A DNA stretch of 64,000 nucleotides from Thelephora terrestris. Its lineage: Eukaryota > Basidiomycota > Agaricomycetes > Thelephorales > Thelephoraceae. Position numbers and translations under genes: made by a program. Below, in pieces: positions 21,975 to 34,913 of the stretch. How positions within the stretch are numbered: the stretch's first letter is position 1; the number at the start of each line of letters is the position of its first letter. The stretch covers positions 1 to 64,000 of the forward strand of contig WIUZ02000012.1 in assembly GCA_015956445.1 (NCBI GenBank), read 5' to 3'. A model generated the notes under the pieces. The model had not been told where the DNA came from. It saw only the letters and a list, made by a program, of their open reading frames with translations, and did no database searches.

Positions 21975-24447
21975 ACGGTGCCTGGCCACAGCTGGTTTAT
22001 TTGTGAACTTCCATCATCGTCTATATCGTACCCTCTCTGTACTTTTACGGTCGACTTCGTTAGGGACGCGATCGAAAGAGTGGAAGGAAGCGGCGGTGGC
22101 GGAGCCTGAGTACTGAGTCTTAACTTGAGGTAGTAATGGTCCGCCGAGGCCAATTTCAGCATCATCCTCGTCATCCAACGGAGAGTTGGCGAACAGGTCC
22201 GGTGTGGGTGTGGGTTCTCGTTCTGTTGCTGGGGTTGCAACCGATGTTGCCTCACAGGTGTCGCACTCGCCGCGCCAGGGGTTACAAATGGAATCCTACC
22301 GGTCACTGGAATCTGAGAAGGGGACACTTGGGGCCGAGTCTGCTATAACCCGGAGGAACCAGGGACTGGACGAGTCTGTTGTTGTTGGGGCTTCTTGGTC
22401 TCATACTCGAACTGCGCACATCTTGGTCAGAGATCCGTCGAATAACGAGACAGAACGGGACTCACCGCGCTGAAGACTTCAGGTCGCCGCTTCTGCCCAG
22501 CTTGTTGATCTATACAGTAACAAACGTACAGAGCATCCACGGTATCGTCAACCAGTCCCACGCAGAACAACCCAACGAGTGCGGTGACGCCTCCACCAAG
22601 GATTGCAGCCCACAATGCGCGCTGAGGGGTTCCAAGGGTGTGAGCCACAAACAAGTACGCGGTTAATGCAAATTGCAATGTCAGCGTCAGTGGCGCATAG
22701 GCCAACATGGTGAACGGAGCTACTCAATGCAAGTCAAACACAGCAAAGATGATTGGAAGACTCGTCATACGATCGTTTTTGAACTTTCTCTTATGCTTGG
22801 CCACCGAAGTGTTCGCCGCAGAGGTCAGAGCGGCCGCCCTCCTCGCACTCGGGAAAACGGATCCCCAGTCAAACCCAAATACGCCAACGCATATGTGCTG
22901 AGGGAGCTCGTGGCGTTCTCAAGGTACTCAACTGCCATGGCGGAAACAAAGACTGGAGGTTGAAGGAAGGGTCGAGCCAGGAGCGGCAGATAGGCGGGAA
23001 ACCTGCGGAAGGCGATTATCAAAAGCCCTAAAATTGGGACCCGGTGAGAATGAGACCAGCGAGGACGATAGAGCCGAATGAGGGTTGAGTCGCCCGCACG
23101 ATGGCTGCGTGGATTGTGTGAGTCGATGGTGGAGGAGGTAGGGTCGGGTTGCAAAATCATATCAGGAGACGGGCAAACTGACTACGGTATGCAACACACA
23201 CCCGCTGAAATGCCACGCTCCAATCACAGCCGCACATGTAACTCTCGACACCCCCTGTCCGACACACCAACTCCATACCCAGATGGTAAGAACCAACGCA
23301 ATAAGCCAATTGCCCATCCTCTAACATGCCGTCCCCATATTGACGGATTTCCGCCTGGAAGAATGGGGTATCCAATCAACAGCAGCCGGAAGGTCAAAGT
23401 GAGGAAGGGTATTGAGACGATCAGGCTCGCAAGGAGAACCAGTGGGGGTGGGCCCAGCAAAAAGGGGTTATTTTGCAATAATCGTGTGGCGAGAGTTAGC
23501 AACGAAGAAGCCGTATGAATTTCCCTCGGTAGATCCACTAATCTTCGCGCAGTGAGGAGATCGAGGACAAGGGGAATGATCGCGAGAAGTCTGAGTCCAG
23601 CCGTCTCACCCCAAGTGGGCTTCGTATCCGCATCCCACATGAAACTACCGGTGAACACCCAAATCGCGGAGGTAAATAACGCAACGGGGATGAAGAACGA
23701 TGAGGCAATCATTACGGGCTTGATGAAGATCTGTTCCAGGAATGTGTGCAGGTGGGAGACTGGGGCGCCGACGGTGATGAGGATGCATAGGAGGGGGACG
23801 CTATGAAGGAAAGTAGTGTATGAGAGGTCGATCTTGTATCGGCTGGACGGTTTGGGCGTTAAGAAAAGGATGATTACTGAGAAGAGCAGGCAGAACGTGA
23901 GACTTGAACACCAAATCATTGTCCAGATAAAATCGTTATACTTCCGTCGCGCCCTCGAAACGTGCCTCGGACCGGGTAGAGAAAACACAGCCCAGGGGCA
24001 AGTGTTTCCGTCTCAGGGAAGCAATGAGTCGGTCGGGGATGACAAAACCCGCGGTAGGGGTGGAATCAAAGATCGTGTGGATTGTTGAGGTTGATACCTG
24101 GGTCGGTGAGATGGGACGTCGTGTAGTGGTGAACCGTCCTCGCTTGAGATTGAAGACCTGTCCGAGGACGAATCGGAAGGATAGTTACGCAAGGGTGAGG
24201 CGTGGTGAGCCAACAATCCCTTGCTCGACGGCTCTGGTCCAAAGTCACCGCCAGAAGCGATGGGAGGTATCGACTGCGCATTGTTCCTGGACATGGGATC
24301 CTCCTCGTCCAGGCGTAGATATGGGTCGTCGTCTTCGACTATCGGACCTGGCCTAGTCGTCGAAGCCCTGCTGGCTCGCAGATGGGGATCATCGAGGTCA
24401 CCGAGGTCCTCACAAGCGTAACCCTGTGACGGAGGAGGAGGCGGCAA
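21975..24447 (-). pseudogene. SLC44 / PNS1 choline-transporter-like relic
   Basis: Minus-strand reading gives an N-tail with DLDDPHLRAS and DPYLRLDEEDP, then FSLPGPRHVSRARRKYNDF and a series of hydrophobic spans (SSLTFCLLFSVIILFL, PLLCILITVGAPVSH, MIASSFFIPVALFTS, VTALVGLFCVGLVDDT), and a tail with KSTVKVQRGYDIDDD. This is the multi-span choline-transporter-like family of the plasma membrane. Lesions: a TGA after SLLP near 24011, in frame with both sides and probably from CGA; a 1-base loss near 23320 that moves the NWLIALVLTIWVWSW segment to another frame; and at least one more shift near 23040-23130. The gene is dead but retains almost full length. Confidence 0.82.
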
Positions 24448-24734
24448 GACCCCAAATCCCTCCTATGCCGACACCGAAGAGAGTTCGGAGGGCAAGGAAT
24501 GGGGGGAAGGTCTTGACGAGACCGAAGCCGACGGAGAGCAGGGAGAGCAGGAAGCGGTTGCTGACCAACGGCCATCTTCGACAGAACTGATCGGAGAGTA
24601 GACCAGCAGGGTGAGGGTTAAAATCCGTGACGGTGAGAGACGCGCTGGAGAAATCGATGGCAACGCAGGGCCAAGCGAACCAGCTGAGGGAGAGAGGTGG
24701 GGGTTAAGCGAAGTCGTAGTGGCCATCTACAGCG

Positions 24735-25250
24735 CCAGGGGATGATCACCATGGAGTTGGGTGAATTTCTGATGAAAGGGTCGAAAAACTTTGACAATGG
24801 ATTGTTTGATTCGTAAACGATGGGTGGTGTAGGTTCAGCTTGAGCGGGAAGCGCAGGGGAGAGGGCTAACGCGCCCATCGGATTTGGGCGCACGGTGGAA
24901 TTGTAGTTGACGAAGAAACTGTACAACCCGGCGCCGAAGACGAGTATGCCGTGGGATTGAGTTACGTGTAAACCCCATGGAGACGTTCGGCTGGCATTGA
25001 AAGATGGGTCATTCCAATCGGGGCGATTGTTGAAGGGGCTAGGAGGAGGTGGGGTCGGTTGGAAGTGGGGAGATTTGGTTTGGGGAAGGCCAATGTAGTG
25101 GTTCGATGCGCCGGCGAGGTTGTGGTTGACATAGCGTGGTGCTCGGACCCCGTTCCAATAAGCCAAACTGGACCATTAGATTCCGCCCCCGCCCAGTCCC
25201 TGATATTCAGCAGGACGACGAAAATCCCGCACCACGAGCCCGCCAGAGGA
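24735..25250 (-). pseudogene. GH55 glucan 1,3-beta-glucosidase fragment
   Basis: It reads GPVWLIGTGSEHHA, then in another frame YVNHNLAGASNHYIGLPQTK, WNDPSFNASRTSPWGLHVTQ and SHGILVFGAGLYSFFVNY, ending near NSMVIIPW. These strings are typical of the C-terminal beta-helix half of GH55 exo-beta-1,3-glucanases, which trim cell-wall glucan. A 1-base shift near 25128 separates the first two blocks. The signal peptide and first half are absent. Confidence 0.72.
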
Positions 25251-25774
25251 TATACGGGCCCAACAGATCCAGCAAGCCTACCTTCGCACCATTCATACCC
25301 TCCTCCTCCGAGGAAGAAATTCAACCAATCATTCCAAACTGGAAGACATGCCTCCAGGTGTTTGCTGATGGTTGTGCAACCGATTCCGAAATTTTCACCA
25401 TCCACGGTAACTCATCGGATCTGGTGTCCCACGGGTTTTCGTTGTTCATTCACCACTTATCCCTCATCACATTCTCGAATAATTGTTCCCGGAAGCTTTC
25501 GGAGGGTATATCAGAATGTGGACCACCTGACTTCCACTCGTTGTTGAAGGGGATGATTTCGTTTGAGGTGTGAGTCCTGTCCATGAATGTGTCTTTGGTT
25601 TATTCAGCACTAGGGCTATCTGGATGTTTGTTACGCTGGCGACTCTTTTAATACTCGACAAAGAACTCGCTGAGACTCTCCGCCCCTGGTATGAAATTCC
25701 GATGGGAGTTCCTTTACCTGAATTCTCACCTGGGGTCATCGATCTGTTCGTCGGTCAAGCCCAGATGAATGTAA
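25251..25774. other. Unassigned, coding-like plus-strand frames
   Basis: Plus-strand frames (up to 25573, and 25570-25774 with FSTRAIWMFVTLATLLILDKE) look coding but match nothing I recognise. The second ends at a good GTAAGT donor at 25771, which is immediately followed by the retroposon insertion, so an intron of an unknown gene may have been the target. Confidence 0.3.
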
Positions 25775-25787
25775 GTCACCCCGATCA

Positions 25788-25789
<2 letters not shown>

Positions 25790-25820
<31 letters not shown>

Positions 25821-26688
25821 CATAAGTTTCTAAGAGTGACCTACGTACATCGCGTATTCTACCAATTAAGAATATTGCGGATTGGGGAGAGTGGAGACGA
25901 CGCTACACCCTGATTTCTGTTTTAGGCTGAAGTCCGAGAATGCTAATAAAATAAAAGGAAGGGGGGGAATGGGAAGGGGAGGGGGGAGTAGGAACTATCG
26001 ACAATGAATGGGAAGGTGGAGGTAGCATTCAAAGGGTGCGGTTCCAACCGCTGGGGGGGAGGAAAGGGAAGTGAAAAGAATCGAACGTCCGACACGCGGG
26101 ATTGACGTTGCCGCACACCGCTAAGTCCGTACAATGGGAAAAGCTCTCGCGCGAAAAGTCGAGACCGATGATCGAACACAGGTCAGTTGCCTCCCATTTA
26201 ATGTCCATGGTCACCTGAACTTCATCAGATAGGACCACCGGCCCATCCGACCGGGGAGCCGACCTCCTAGGCCCCCCGCATCCCTCCTCGCCCCACTAGC
26301 CATCCTCAGGAGTGGTGGCATCCCTTGTTGTGGGTCTTCATACTCCACCAAGCTCGGTTGCCCGGCGTACTCTCACAACGGACACCCCCTAACCTACTCC
26401 GGTCAGACTCCCTTTCGGTCTTCATGAGTACCGGTGACGCCCCCTGGCCACTTTACCAGGGTTTGAGGAGAGGGGGTTCATGCAAATTGATGTTGGATGA
26501 CAAGGGGGTAAGGGAGTGGGGATGCGCTGGACGCCAGCGCAGTTGACTGATTTGGAGAGCTTTCTCGAGTGGATCCAGGGCCCCTCGGACTTGCCTCATG
26601 GGCCCCTCCAGCGACGCCCCACCTCGAAGGTGAGGGGTCCGAGCGTGGGAAAGTTACCGATGGTGGTGGTAACAAACAAAGCGCGTCG
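25790..26688 (-). mobile_element. Poly(A) retroposon, copy 2, with 15-bp TSD
   Basis: The insertion is flanked by GTCACCCCGATCATT at 25775-25789 and 26689-26703. It starts on the plus strand with a T run (to 25815), the poly(A) tail of a minus-strand element. The 400 bp next to the tail match copy 1; the other 480 bp (26207-26688) do not. A long duplication of this kind and a poly(A) tail are marks of LINE-mediated retroposition. No RT frame is present, so it is non-autonomous. Confidence 0.8.
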
Positions 26689-26765
26689 GTCACCCCGATC
26701 ATTATTCCCGGGACCATAAGTCCTGGGTCTTGTACTTAACTCCTGTTCGACGTTGGCCCCTAACT

Positions 26766-26952
26766 GAGTGACTGTCCGCAGGAATAGGTTAGACAGCAAA
26801 TATACATATCCGCCGTAGAAGGGTGCCAGTTCCCGCATTTCGCGGAGTTTCTGACCCTCCAGAGCGGTCGGGGTCCTTCGCCCTCCTTAACGGTCCACAA
26901 ATATTCACCTAGATTCGGGTGTACACTGTGTACATCCTACGGACAGTCACTC
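26766..26952. mobile_element. Short TIR element (MITE), copy 3
   Basis: It is 187 bp with ends GAGTGACTGTCCGCAGGA and TCCTACGGACAGTCACTC and flanking ACT duplications (26763-26765 and 26953-26955). It is nearly the same length and sequence as the copy at 6820. Confidence 0.9.
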
Positions 26953-27151
26953 ACTGGGCAATAGAACCTAATGTCGGATTATTTCTGAATTTACCTTTAA
27001 TGATATTTATGATTTTATACTTGGCTTTCGATGTTTTTGCCCCCAGTCGCGCAGGTGTCACGGCATACGTCATTTGTCGAAACTGAACGGATGCAACCTC
27101 ACAGCTATTTGGTGGGCGCTTCGCTCACTTATGGAATCCTTCTGAGTCACA

Positions 27152-30100
27152 GTGGCTGAAATACCCGTTCCCTTCGCTTTCGCAACGAGCCAGTTCAGGC
27201 TTCGCTCGTCCTCCCACGTATCACCACCAGGATCCCCGTCTACTCACCTGCGAGCTGGCAAGCAGGCGACAGTCCTCGATGACGACGAACTAGCGGTCGT
27301 CCGTCTACCATTAGCAGCTCGAGAATTTAATCGACCTCACAACACTTCCAGAAATCTCGGACGACACCAGTTTATTGCCCCAGAGAACCTTTCCTCACGG
27401 ACAACATCTATACCGCCCTGGTTGCCATAAACCCCCACACATACGTTCCCAGCAACGCGGATTCCGTTCGTTTTAAATATGCGGAGTATCGCAATACCTC
27501 CGAAGACAAGACACTCCTCCCTCCTCATATCTTCCAGCTTGCCAAATTCATAAGCGGCGCACCACCCAAGACCAATGCATTCTTCTAAGGTGAGTGGCGA
27601 TCAAGAGTTTGCTCGAGCTTAGCGTCAGCAACCCCGTCAAGAAGAGCTCAAAGCTGTCCGGAACACTGACACCCTCGCCATCGTTGCAGAATTTTTGGGA
27701 GTAGCTGCCTCGGAGTTGGAAGTTGCGCTCTCGTACAAGACTTAACTCTTGAAGAAGAAGCTTTGCACGGCCTTCCTCGACCTAGAAGGCGCCACGGACA
27801 ACAGAGATGACCTGGCAAAGACCATTTACTCGCTGCTTTCGCTTTGCTGAACGAACATATCACCAACGGTTATGTCGCGACGATTTCGTAACCTTCATCG
27901 GTTTATTCGATCTTCCTGGACCACAGAACACGACGAGCTGTGCCAACTCCCTCACAACCATCTTCCGGAGTACACGGCGGCCGAAGGAATTGCTCAGCAC
28001 AATCCCTTGCATTCCATACTTCGATAACTCCGAGTGTCTCCGACTTCTCCAACATCGGCCTGGCGGCCTAATTTACATCATGGATGACCAGGCACGGAGG
28101 TCCCCGAAGAAGTCTGATCACACCATGGTCGAGGCCTTTGCTGAACGATGGAATAGCCATTCCGCCTTCAAGCTTGGGAATCCTGATCGATCCGGGTTCT
28201 CAACATTAACCGATAATCAATTTAGTGGGCCCTTAACCCATTCGTATGGAGGCTTCATCGATAGGAAAATCGACGCCCTTAGCCCGGACTTCGTCTCTTT
28301 GCTAAGAGGGAACCCCGACTCCTCTGGCGGTGAGAATTCTGGTTCAATTGATCCTTTCATTAAGGGTCTCTTCTCCGCCAAAGCTATCGCCGTCCAGGCC
28401 CCTCCCCGAGATGAAGACACCATCGTTGCCGCTCAACAGCCTGTGAAACCCATGCGAGCACTGTCCACTCGCAGGAAGATCACCGTCAAGTGGACCCCCA
28501 CCATGGACGATATCGACGAGGAGGAGCGTGAAGACGAGGACGCCAATGCTCCTGCTCCGACTGGTGGTACTCCTTGCATTGCCAGCGAGTTTAGATCCGC
28601 TCTTGACACGCTCTCCGAGACATTGGAAGAGACTCGGCCATGGTATATCTTCTGTATCAACCCAACGATTCCCAGCTTCCAAATCAGCTGGAGGGGCGTT
28701 CTGTCAAAGGGCAAGTCAGGAGTATTGGCTCAACGGGGATCACGAAGAGGTGTGCGCATTCGTTCCCCGCCGGCACGACCCACCGGGAGTCTGTTGATCG
28801 ATACCGGGAGCCGTTGGCTGCTCCCGGTATCTCTGAGGTCTTAAATCAAGAGAGAGTCGAACGGACCAGGATTGCCATGGGACTGAACGATAATGGTGCT
28901 GTTCTGGGATAGTACGAGGTCTATTAATTACCGCTTATCATGTGGAGGTGGTTCCTAACACCCCTTCTAGGCTTTTCTCTCCCACCCGGCCTTCCAAAGA
29001 CTTGAGGACCTCCTCCGTGCCCATGACGTCGGAGAACAGAAGAGGAGCAGGATGCGAGATGCTGAGATGGAGGCTGGTCGGACCCCGCGTGTCTCAGATC
29101 CATACGCCCCCTATCAGACGCCTGGCCTAGTCGAATCCGGCTCTGTGGATCCTTACCGACATGACTTTTATGAATCTAACCGGCAACTCCCTCTTGTATC
29201 CCATGCCGCTCCTTTCCGCGAGGACTACGGGGATTACGATGATCGCAAATCTTTCAGGGACGACGACTACGATGCTCGTAGTGCGCTGACGAGCAACCGT
29301 GACGATAGTTCGTCCTACCTTGGCTCCGATTCATATGCCCCCTCGAGGAATACGTTCCATGATACGGATAATAAGGTCCTGATGGAGAAAGACGCTCTGC
29401 CGGGCGAGATTCAGGAGGGTGAGCCTGCAGAAGTGCTGAAGGAATCCTCTGCTCGCAGGAAATGGGTCGCCTTGTGTTGGCTCCCCACATTCTGGTGTCC
29501 GACTCCGTTCTCGAAATGGTTTGTGCGCATGAAGCGAATCGACGTTCAACAGGCGTGGAGAGAGAAGTTAGCGCTGAGCATGATTATCTGGTTCATCTGT
29601 GCTTGCGCTACCTTCCTCGTCGTTGTACTTGGGAATCTAATCTTCCCGACCCAACACGTTCTCAGCACGGGGGCCTCCCACTCGCTAAAGAACGACCCGA
29701 ATAACGTCTACGCGGCTATTCGAGGGGAGGTGTTCGATTTGACCCAGGTAGCACAAACGCACCAGCGGACCGTCGACGTTGTGCCACTCAAATCGATCAT
29801 GCACTACGGCAGCACTTTTTCGGACGATATCTTCCCCGTGCAGGTGAGTGCTTGAGGTAACAGTCTGAATGTATCACTGTCAACCACACCAATTCAGGTC
29901 AGCACTTTGTGTAATGGCGTCGATGGAAATGTTAGCCCCTACGTCACCCTGGACACCAAGAACAGGACCGATCCGAACATCCAGTATCACGACTTCCGTT
30001 ACTCCACCGCCGACTCGAGACCGGACTGATACTGGGAAGTTATTACAGTGATGCGCTGGAACAATCGTAAATGATTCATTGGGTACACACCGAAGGAGAT

Positions 30101-31300
30101 CACCAACATGGCCGCCGCTGGAAACCTGGTCGGTATTTACAACTGCCTCATCAACATGAAAACTCCCCCTGGCCTGGCGGCCCCGGGCAACCAGATCCTT
30201 CCGGTAGTTTCCACCCACCTCATGGACAGCTCGGTTATCGACATCTTCGCCTATCGCTCCGGAAAGGACATAACGAAAATGCCGGAGAGCCTCAATATCG
30301 ATTCGGACACCCTTGCGAGAAAGAAGGTCTGCCTAAGGCACTGTACACTGTTGGAAAGGTTGACAACCGTAACTCTCCTCAGTGTCAGTTCGCCGCGTAT
30401 ATCTTGCTGGCTCTCTCCATCACGATGGTCGGCGTCATCGGATTCAAGTTCTTGGTCTCTATCAACTTCGGGTTCCCGCGTGCGCCCGAGGAACACGACA
30501 AGTTCGTTATTTTCCAGGTGCCTTGTTACACGGAAGGAGAGAATGGGTTGAAGAAGACGATTGACTCATTGTCGAACCTCAGGTATGACGATAAGCGCAA
30601 GTCGTTGTTCATCATTTGCGACGGTATGATCGTCGGCTCTGGAAACGATGGCCCGACGCCTCGGATCGTCCTCGATATTCTCGGCCATAACACCAACAGA
30701 GACCCCAAGCCCCTCAGCTTTATCTCGTTGGGAGAGGGAGCCAAGCAACACAACGTGGGTAAAGTCTATTTGGGTCTCTACGAGGTTAACGGACACGTCG
30801 TGCCTTGCATCGTCGTCGCCAAGTGTGGCAAGCCATCTGAGAAAGCTCGTCGTGGGATCGTGGTAAACGTGATTCCCAGATGCTGCTCATGCATTTCTTG
30901 AACAAGGTTGGCAGTACCATTGTTGACTTCGCTTCTTTCGTGGCTAATTTTGAGGTCCAGGATCACTTCAACACAGCGATGAACTCTCTAGAACTCGAAA
31001 TTTACCACCAGATCTCCCTCAATCGGCTCATCTCTGCGTACGTCCTTTTGAATGCGCTGAGGCCCATGATCAACACCTAACAAGGCGGTTATAGGATGGT
31101 CCACGACAAGAAACTCATTTGTGTCTGCGGAGAAACGTCATCGGCTAATGCGAAGCAATCGCTGATCACCACGATGCAGATATACGAGTACTTCATCTCG
31201 CATCACATGGCCAAGGCCTTCGAGAGTCTGTTCGGATCAGTTACTTGTCTTCTCGGTTCTTTCACCCTCTACCGACTGCGCGCCCTCCGCAAGTTCAAGG
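27152..31300 (+). pseudogene. Myosin-motor chitin synthase (class V type) relic
   Basis: In order the blocks are: the start of a motor-like domain (DLTTLPEISDDT, NPHTYVPSNADS), IGLFDLPGPQN and DNSECLRLLQ with PGGLIYIMDDQARR, the linker PGEIQEGEPAEVLKESSARR, membrane spans near 29580, a cytochrome-b5-like region (IRGEVFDLTQVAQTHQR), then the synthase domain ([52 protein letters not shown]). Such proteins deliver chitin synthase to hyphal tips. Surviving introns are 29844-29897 and 31038-31094. Damage: several frameshifts before 28000, loss of the motor P-loop region, TGA at 30027 and 30072, loss of about 20 residues holding the catalytic D-x-D between EIYHQI and LNRLISA, and no QRRRW end. Confidence 0.85.
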
Positions 31301-34300
31301 TTGGACGTTGGTGGCTTCAATGGTGCCGATCGCACGCTCCCCGCCCCGTGCCGCACGTCGACGTCCTGTTAAGCCTGGTCCCCCTGATCTAGTCTTGGCT
31401 CCACCCAGCTTGATCACCGTGAGTAAGCGACTAGCTGCACGACATACCGTCTGGTAATTTTTTTTCAGAGGCATTGTGCATGCCAGTGGGAAAGCCAGGA
31501 CATCTTCCATGAGAACCCCAGGTCCAGCAGACATCGCTCGTTGTTACAGGTTCTCCCGTCCGTCGCACTGGCCCTTCATCTTTGCCCCCACCACTAGTCA
31601 CGATTACTCCTGCCGAAACCGTCGAGGTACTCAACTCTGACAACAAGTTGAACCTTCTGGGTGTAGTACGTTTCCCGGAATCTGGTAAACGGGGGGGCTC
31701 AGTACGGATACGATCCTTCGATCGCCAACGCTCTCGTTGTGTCTTTCACAAAGGACCAGTCTGGCTCTGGCAGTGATCTCGAAATTTCCACGACGGTTCG
31801 TTTTGAGTTGGGTTCAGTAGGATCCTGTGAGTAGGTTCTCAAGGCTCGCCATCATGCCTCGGACTAACCTACCCGTCTGATGGGTATGTATGCCTCGGAG
31901 GTGTCGCGAAATGTATGTCCATAGTTTTGGACTTTTTGGAAAAAGATAACTGACCTTTTTCGTAACCGGCACTAAACCCGGTGACCGTCCCAAGACCATC
32001 AGCAACTCGTACTTCGTTGGCTCCCTGGTGACTGCGGAGACTGCCGTGGCAGTAAGTGTGATGGTCGGTGCACGATTTTGCCCATCCTCTGACCTTACTC
32101 TGTACAGTGGACTTAAAATAGCGCTACTGGGGCATTGTCTCCCGCGTGGATCAACTAAGATGGAAGTGCGTCGATTATTGTTGCATCTCTGTGCTCGTTC
32201 TCATCAGAATTACTACAGCCACCCTGGCGCTCCAAACCTGTACTCAGAGCGCTGGGCTCTACATCGGTAGTGACCAAAACGCCTTCTTCGTTAGGTAACC
32301 AGCCCCCGTTACTTCCGTCGTAAGTCTGGGGGTTTTCGATTTCGCAGTGGATTCAGTTACTATTCGATCGCGTATACCACTGCCTCTGTGCTCCCATAGA
32401 CCCGCTTTTGTTTCGTATCTACTTGGGGCGATCTTGTCTAGCTGTCTGATTCATATGATCTTCAGGACTGCAAGGAAGGAGGGGGTCTTGTGTGTGAACG
32501 GCGGGTACTCGCAGCCCTTTGCGGTTTGATGTACATGTGGTGCCCTGGATCGCGTTCTCCGTGACATGAGGAATTTCCAAGACGATTGGAGATTTGAATA
32601 GGACTGACCAACGAAGTCGAGAATGAAAAGCGGACGACAGCGGAATTTGAGGGGGAATGTCAATGAGGGAATGCAGGGGGCGGCAATCCCAGTCCCCACG
32701 TTTTCTTGAATTTTGGGGCGCCGCGCGGTCAAAACACCCATTCCAAACCCCGCAATTGTTTTCGGGGTGGCCACGCCCGTCCATCATGATTCAAATCGAT
32801 TGTTGGGGGGTGATGGTTATTGTTATAAGGACAATAAGTACGACCGCCCTTATCTTCGCTCCTGCAGCCTCAGGTCTCAAGGCCTCGTTCCTCGTTCGGT
32901 TACTCACCATGAATCGTATCAAGGTCATTGTCGAGCGTTTCAACGTGCTTCCTGCAACCATATACCGCATTCAAAATAAGAATTCAACGTTCAAATTGCG
33001 GGATTTAGGTTCCCAGTCGCTGGCTGGTCGCTCCTCCTTCGACCTTATCCTTGATAGTGAAGGCAACGCCCTTCCTCTCGAAGGTGACGAGTACAAAGGT
33101 GAGCGGACTGATATGATGTAGGATCAATGCATAAATCCCTTATCATTGGCTTCTGTCTAAGTTCCGAATGGCGCCTCAGCTCGGCCCTTGGGAGAAAACT
33201 TGCTTCGGATTTTGAGTAACTGGAGAGGAGACAACATCAAGATATACGAGGTCCAAAAAGGTGGGTTGGCACAAAGCTGACGGACAGACTCGTCCTTATG
33301 TATGGAATTGAAGGAACCAAATTGCCCGAGGGTGCCATTGCAGTTCAAGAGGAAGGCGATCATATATCACTCCAATGTTCCAAGAAGATGAAGAAAGAAT
33401 GTGAATAACATGATTGAGGCAACAACGCACTATCACGACACAAAGAGCTAATTTCCTGTCCCTTGATAGAGATGGAGAAGTTATATGACGAGTGGTTGAC
33501 CGAGCAGGCAACAGTTCTGACCAAGGAACAAGTGCTTGCCAAAGGAAAAAAGGAGTAGTCTGATGTCCGATTTGAACTGTACAATTACTATGATGAAAGT
33601 TCCTTCTGTTTTGCGGCGGCGTTGTTGAGGTCCCACTGCCCTCACGCACACGCGTGTTGGCTACTGCGCCAAGCTACACCGAGCCATATCTCGCGAAATA
33701 GTCCTCGCGGCTCATGCATTCAGCCTGCGTTGCAAACAGATCTGTGAGTTTTTGGTTCAGGCCTATTAAAGGGGTAAGGTCAGCGAAAATGGAGCATGGG
33801 CTCCTGCAGCTAAGCATTTACTTTCGAGAGTCATCGGTACTGCGCATTGCAGCGCGTGATGGTCGGTGTGCTCATGCAGAAGCACTAGATCCTCGGGTAG
33901 CTGAATACCTAAAACACCGGTCGTTCATTGAATGGCCCAGGCTACGAGTCTCTTATATTGCGGTACGGCTCACCTTCCCCTAGTCTGTAGATGAGAATAT
34001 TAGATCCTCGAAAATTGTCCACAATCTCATCCAGATTCAATCCCTTTGGTCGGACGGAACAGCCATTAGGTCCTGTGTGGATGATCGGACGAGCATTAAG
34101 CCACAGATAGATCTAAAACAATAGGATCATGCCTTGGAATTTATCCCCTACGCTGGGCTGGACCATGCCTCCAGGTCCGACGTGTAAATCATATGCACGG
34201 CGACCCAAACGTTTCTGGACTTGGAAATCCCGGAGAGTAACTTGAGGCCCTAATTGGATTCGAAAAATGTCGTAAGGAATGACGGTGTGACGCCCCAGTA

Positions 34301-34440
34301 GTGGCCGCAGGGCTTTTGATGACAACGAACGAGGGAACATGAGAGGGTTGAAGGTAGCGCTGGCAATCGTGTTTGATCGTAATTTGTTTGCACTTGTTTG
34401 CCGAAGGGAAATATGGCGGTCGTAGTGCACAAAGAAATCT
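31301..34440. other. No recognised gene
   Basis: Scattered coding-like pieces occur (for example around 31560-31800, with ITPAETVEVLNSDNKLNLLG, and in another frame YDPSIANALVVSFTKDQ) but no family is identified. They may be relics of further decayed genes. No transposon borders were found. Confidence 0.4.
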
Positions 34441-34444
34441 TTTC

Positions 34445-34484
34445 CAGCTGTTTGCGTTTTGATAGGCCTATTCGTACAAAATTA
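34445..34484 (+). mobile_element. Outer end of an older mariner copy
   Basis: CAGCTGTTTGCGTTTTGATA resembles the first bases of the younger element's TIR. The match resumes at 37756 (GGCCCACTTTTTTGTTTATA), so the older TIR was split by the younger insertion at a TA. Confidence 0.75.
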
Positions 34485-34697
34485 CAGCTGGTTGCGTTTC
34501 AATAGGCCTACTACTCCCACAGTTTTAGGCCCCAATTTTTTGTTTATATTTTGATGGTATTGGAGCACGGCAACCCGGCATGACGCAGGTAGGTGGGGCG
34601 TGACTGGCACCACGGGTGGAAACTTGTGGCGAGGGCATCACCATGTGAGAGCCATATCACTGCAGCTGCTAGCTGCGCCCGGTAATTCTACGCTATC

Positions 34698-34913
34698 ATG
34701 TCACCCGGAAACCGACGACACATCCCAGTTGCTATCAAGGAAATAATGGTCACTCTTTGTGCAACGAAAAACGTGAATAAGACACAGGTCGCCGCTCTAC
34801 TCAATGTCAACCCACGGACCATGCAACGTGTGACCAAACTTGAGGCCGAGACTGGATCAGTTGTTCAGATACCAGTTCAAAAGGGTCCTCGATGGATGTT
34901 GAATGGGATAGAC
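34698..34913 (+). pseudogene. Mariner transposase N-terminal fragment
   Basis: The ATG at 34698 opens a frame with a helix-turn-helix of the kind that starts Tc1/mariner transposases (NKTQVAALLNVNPRTMQRVT, then LEAETGSV). It binds the TIRs in intact relatives. The frame is cut at 34913 by LTR-like unit A, and no DDE/D catalytic part follows at 37344. Confidence 0.65.

Noticed and set aside
24618-25166. A secreted or membrane protein gene of 182 codons
   Set aside because: The strings match the GH55 beta-helix, and the frame begins mid-domain after a shift, so it is a fragment.
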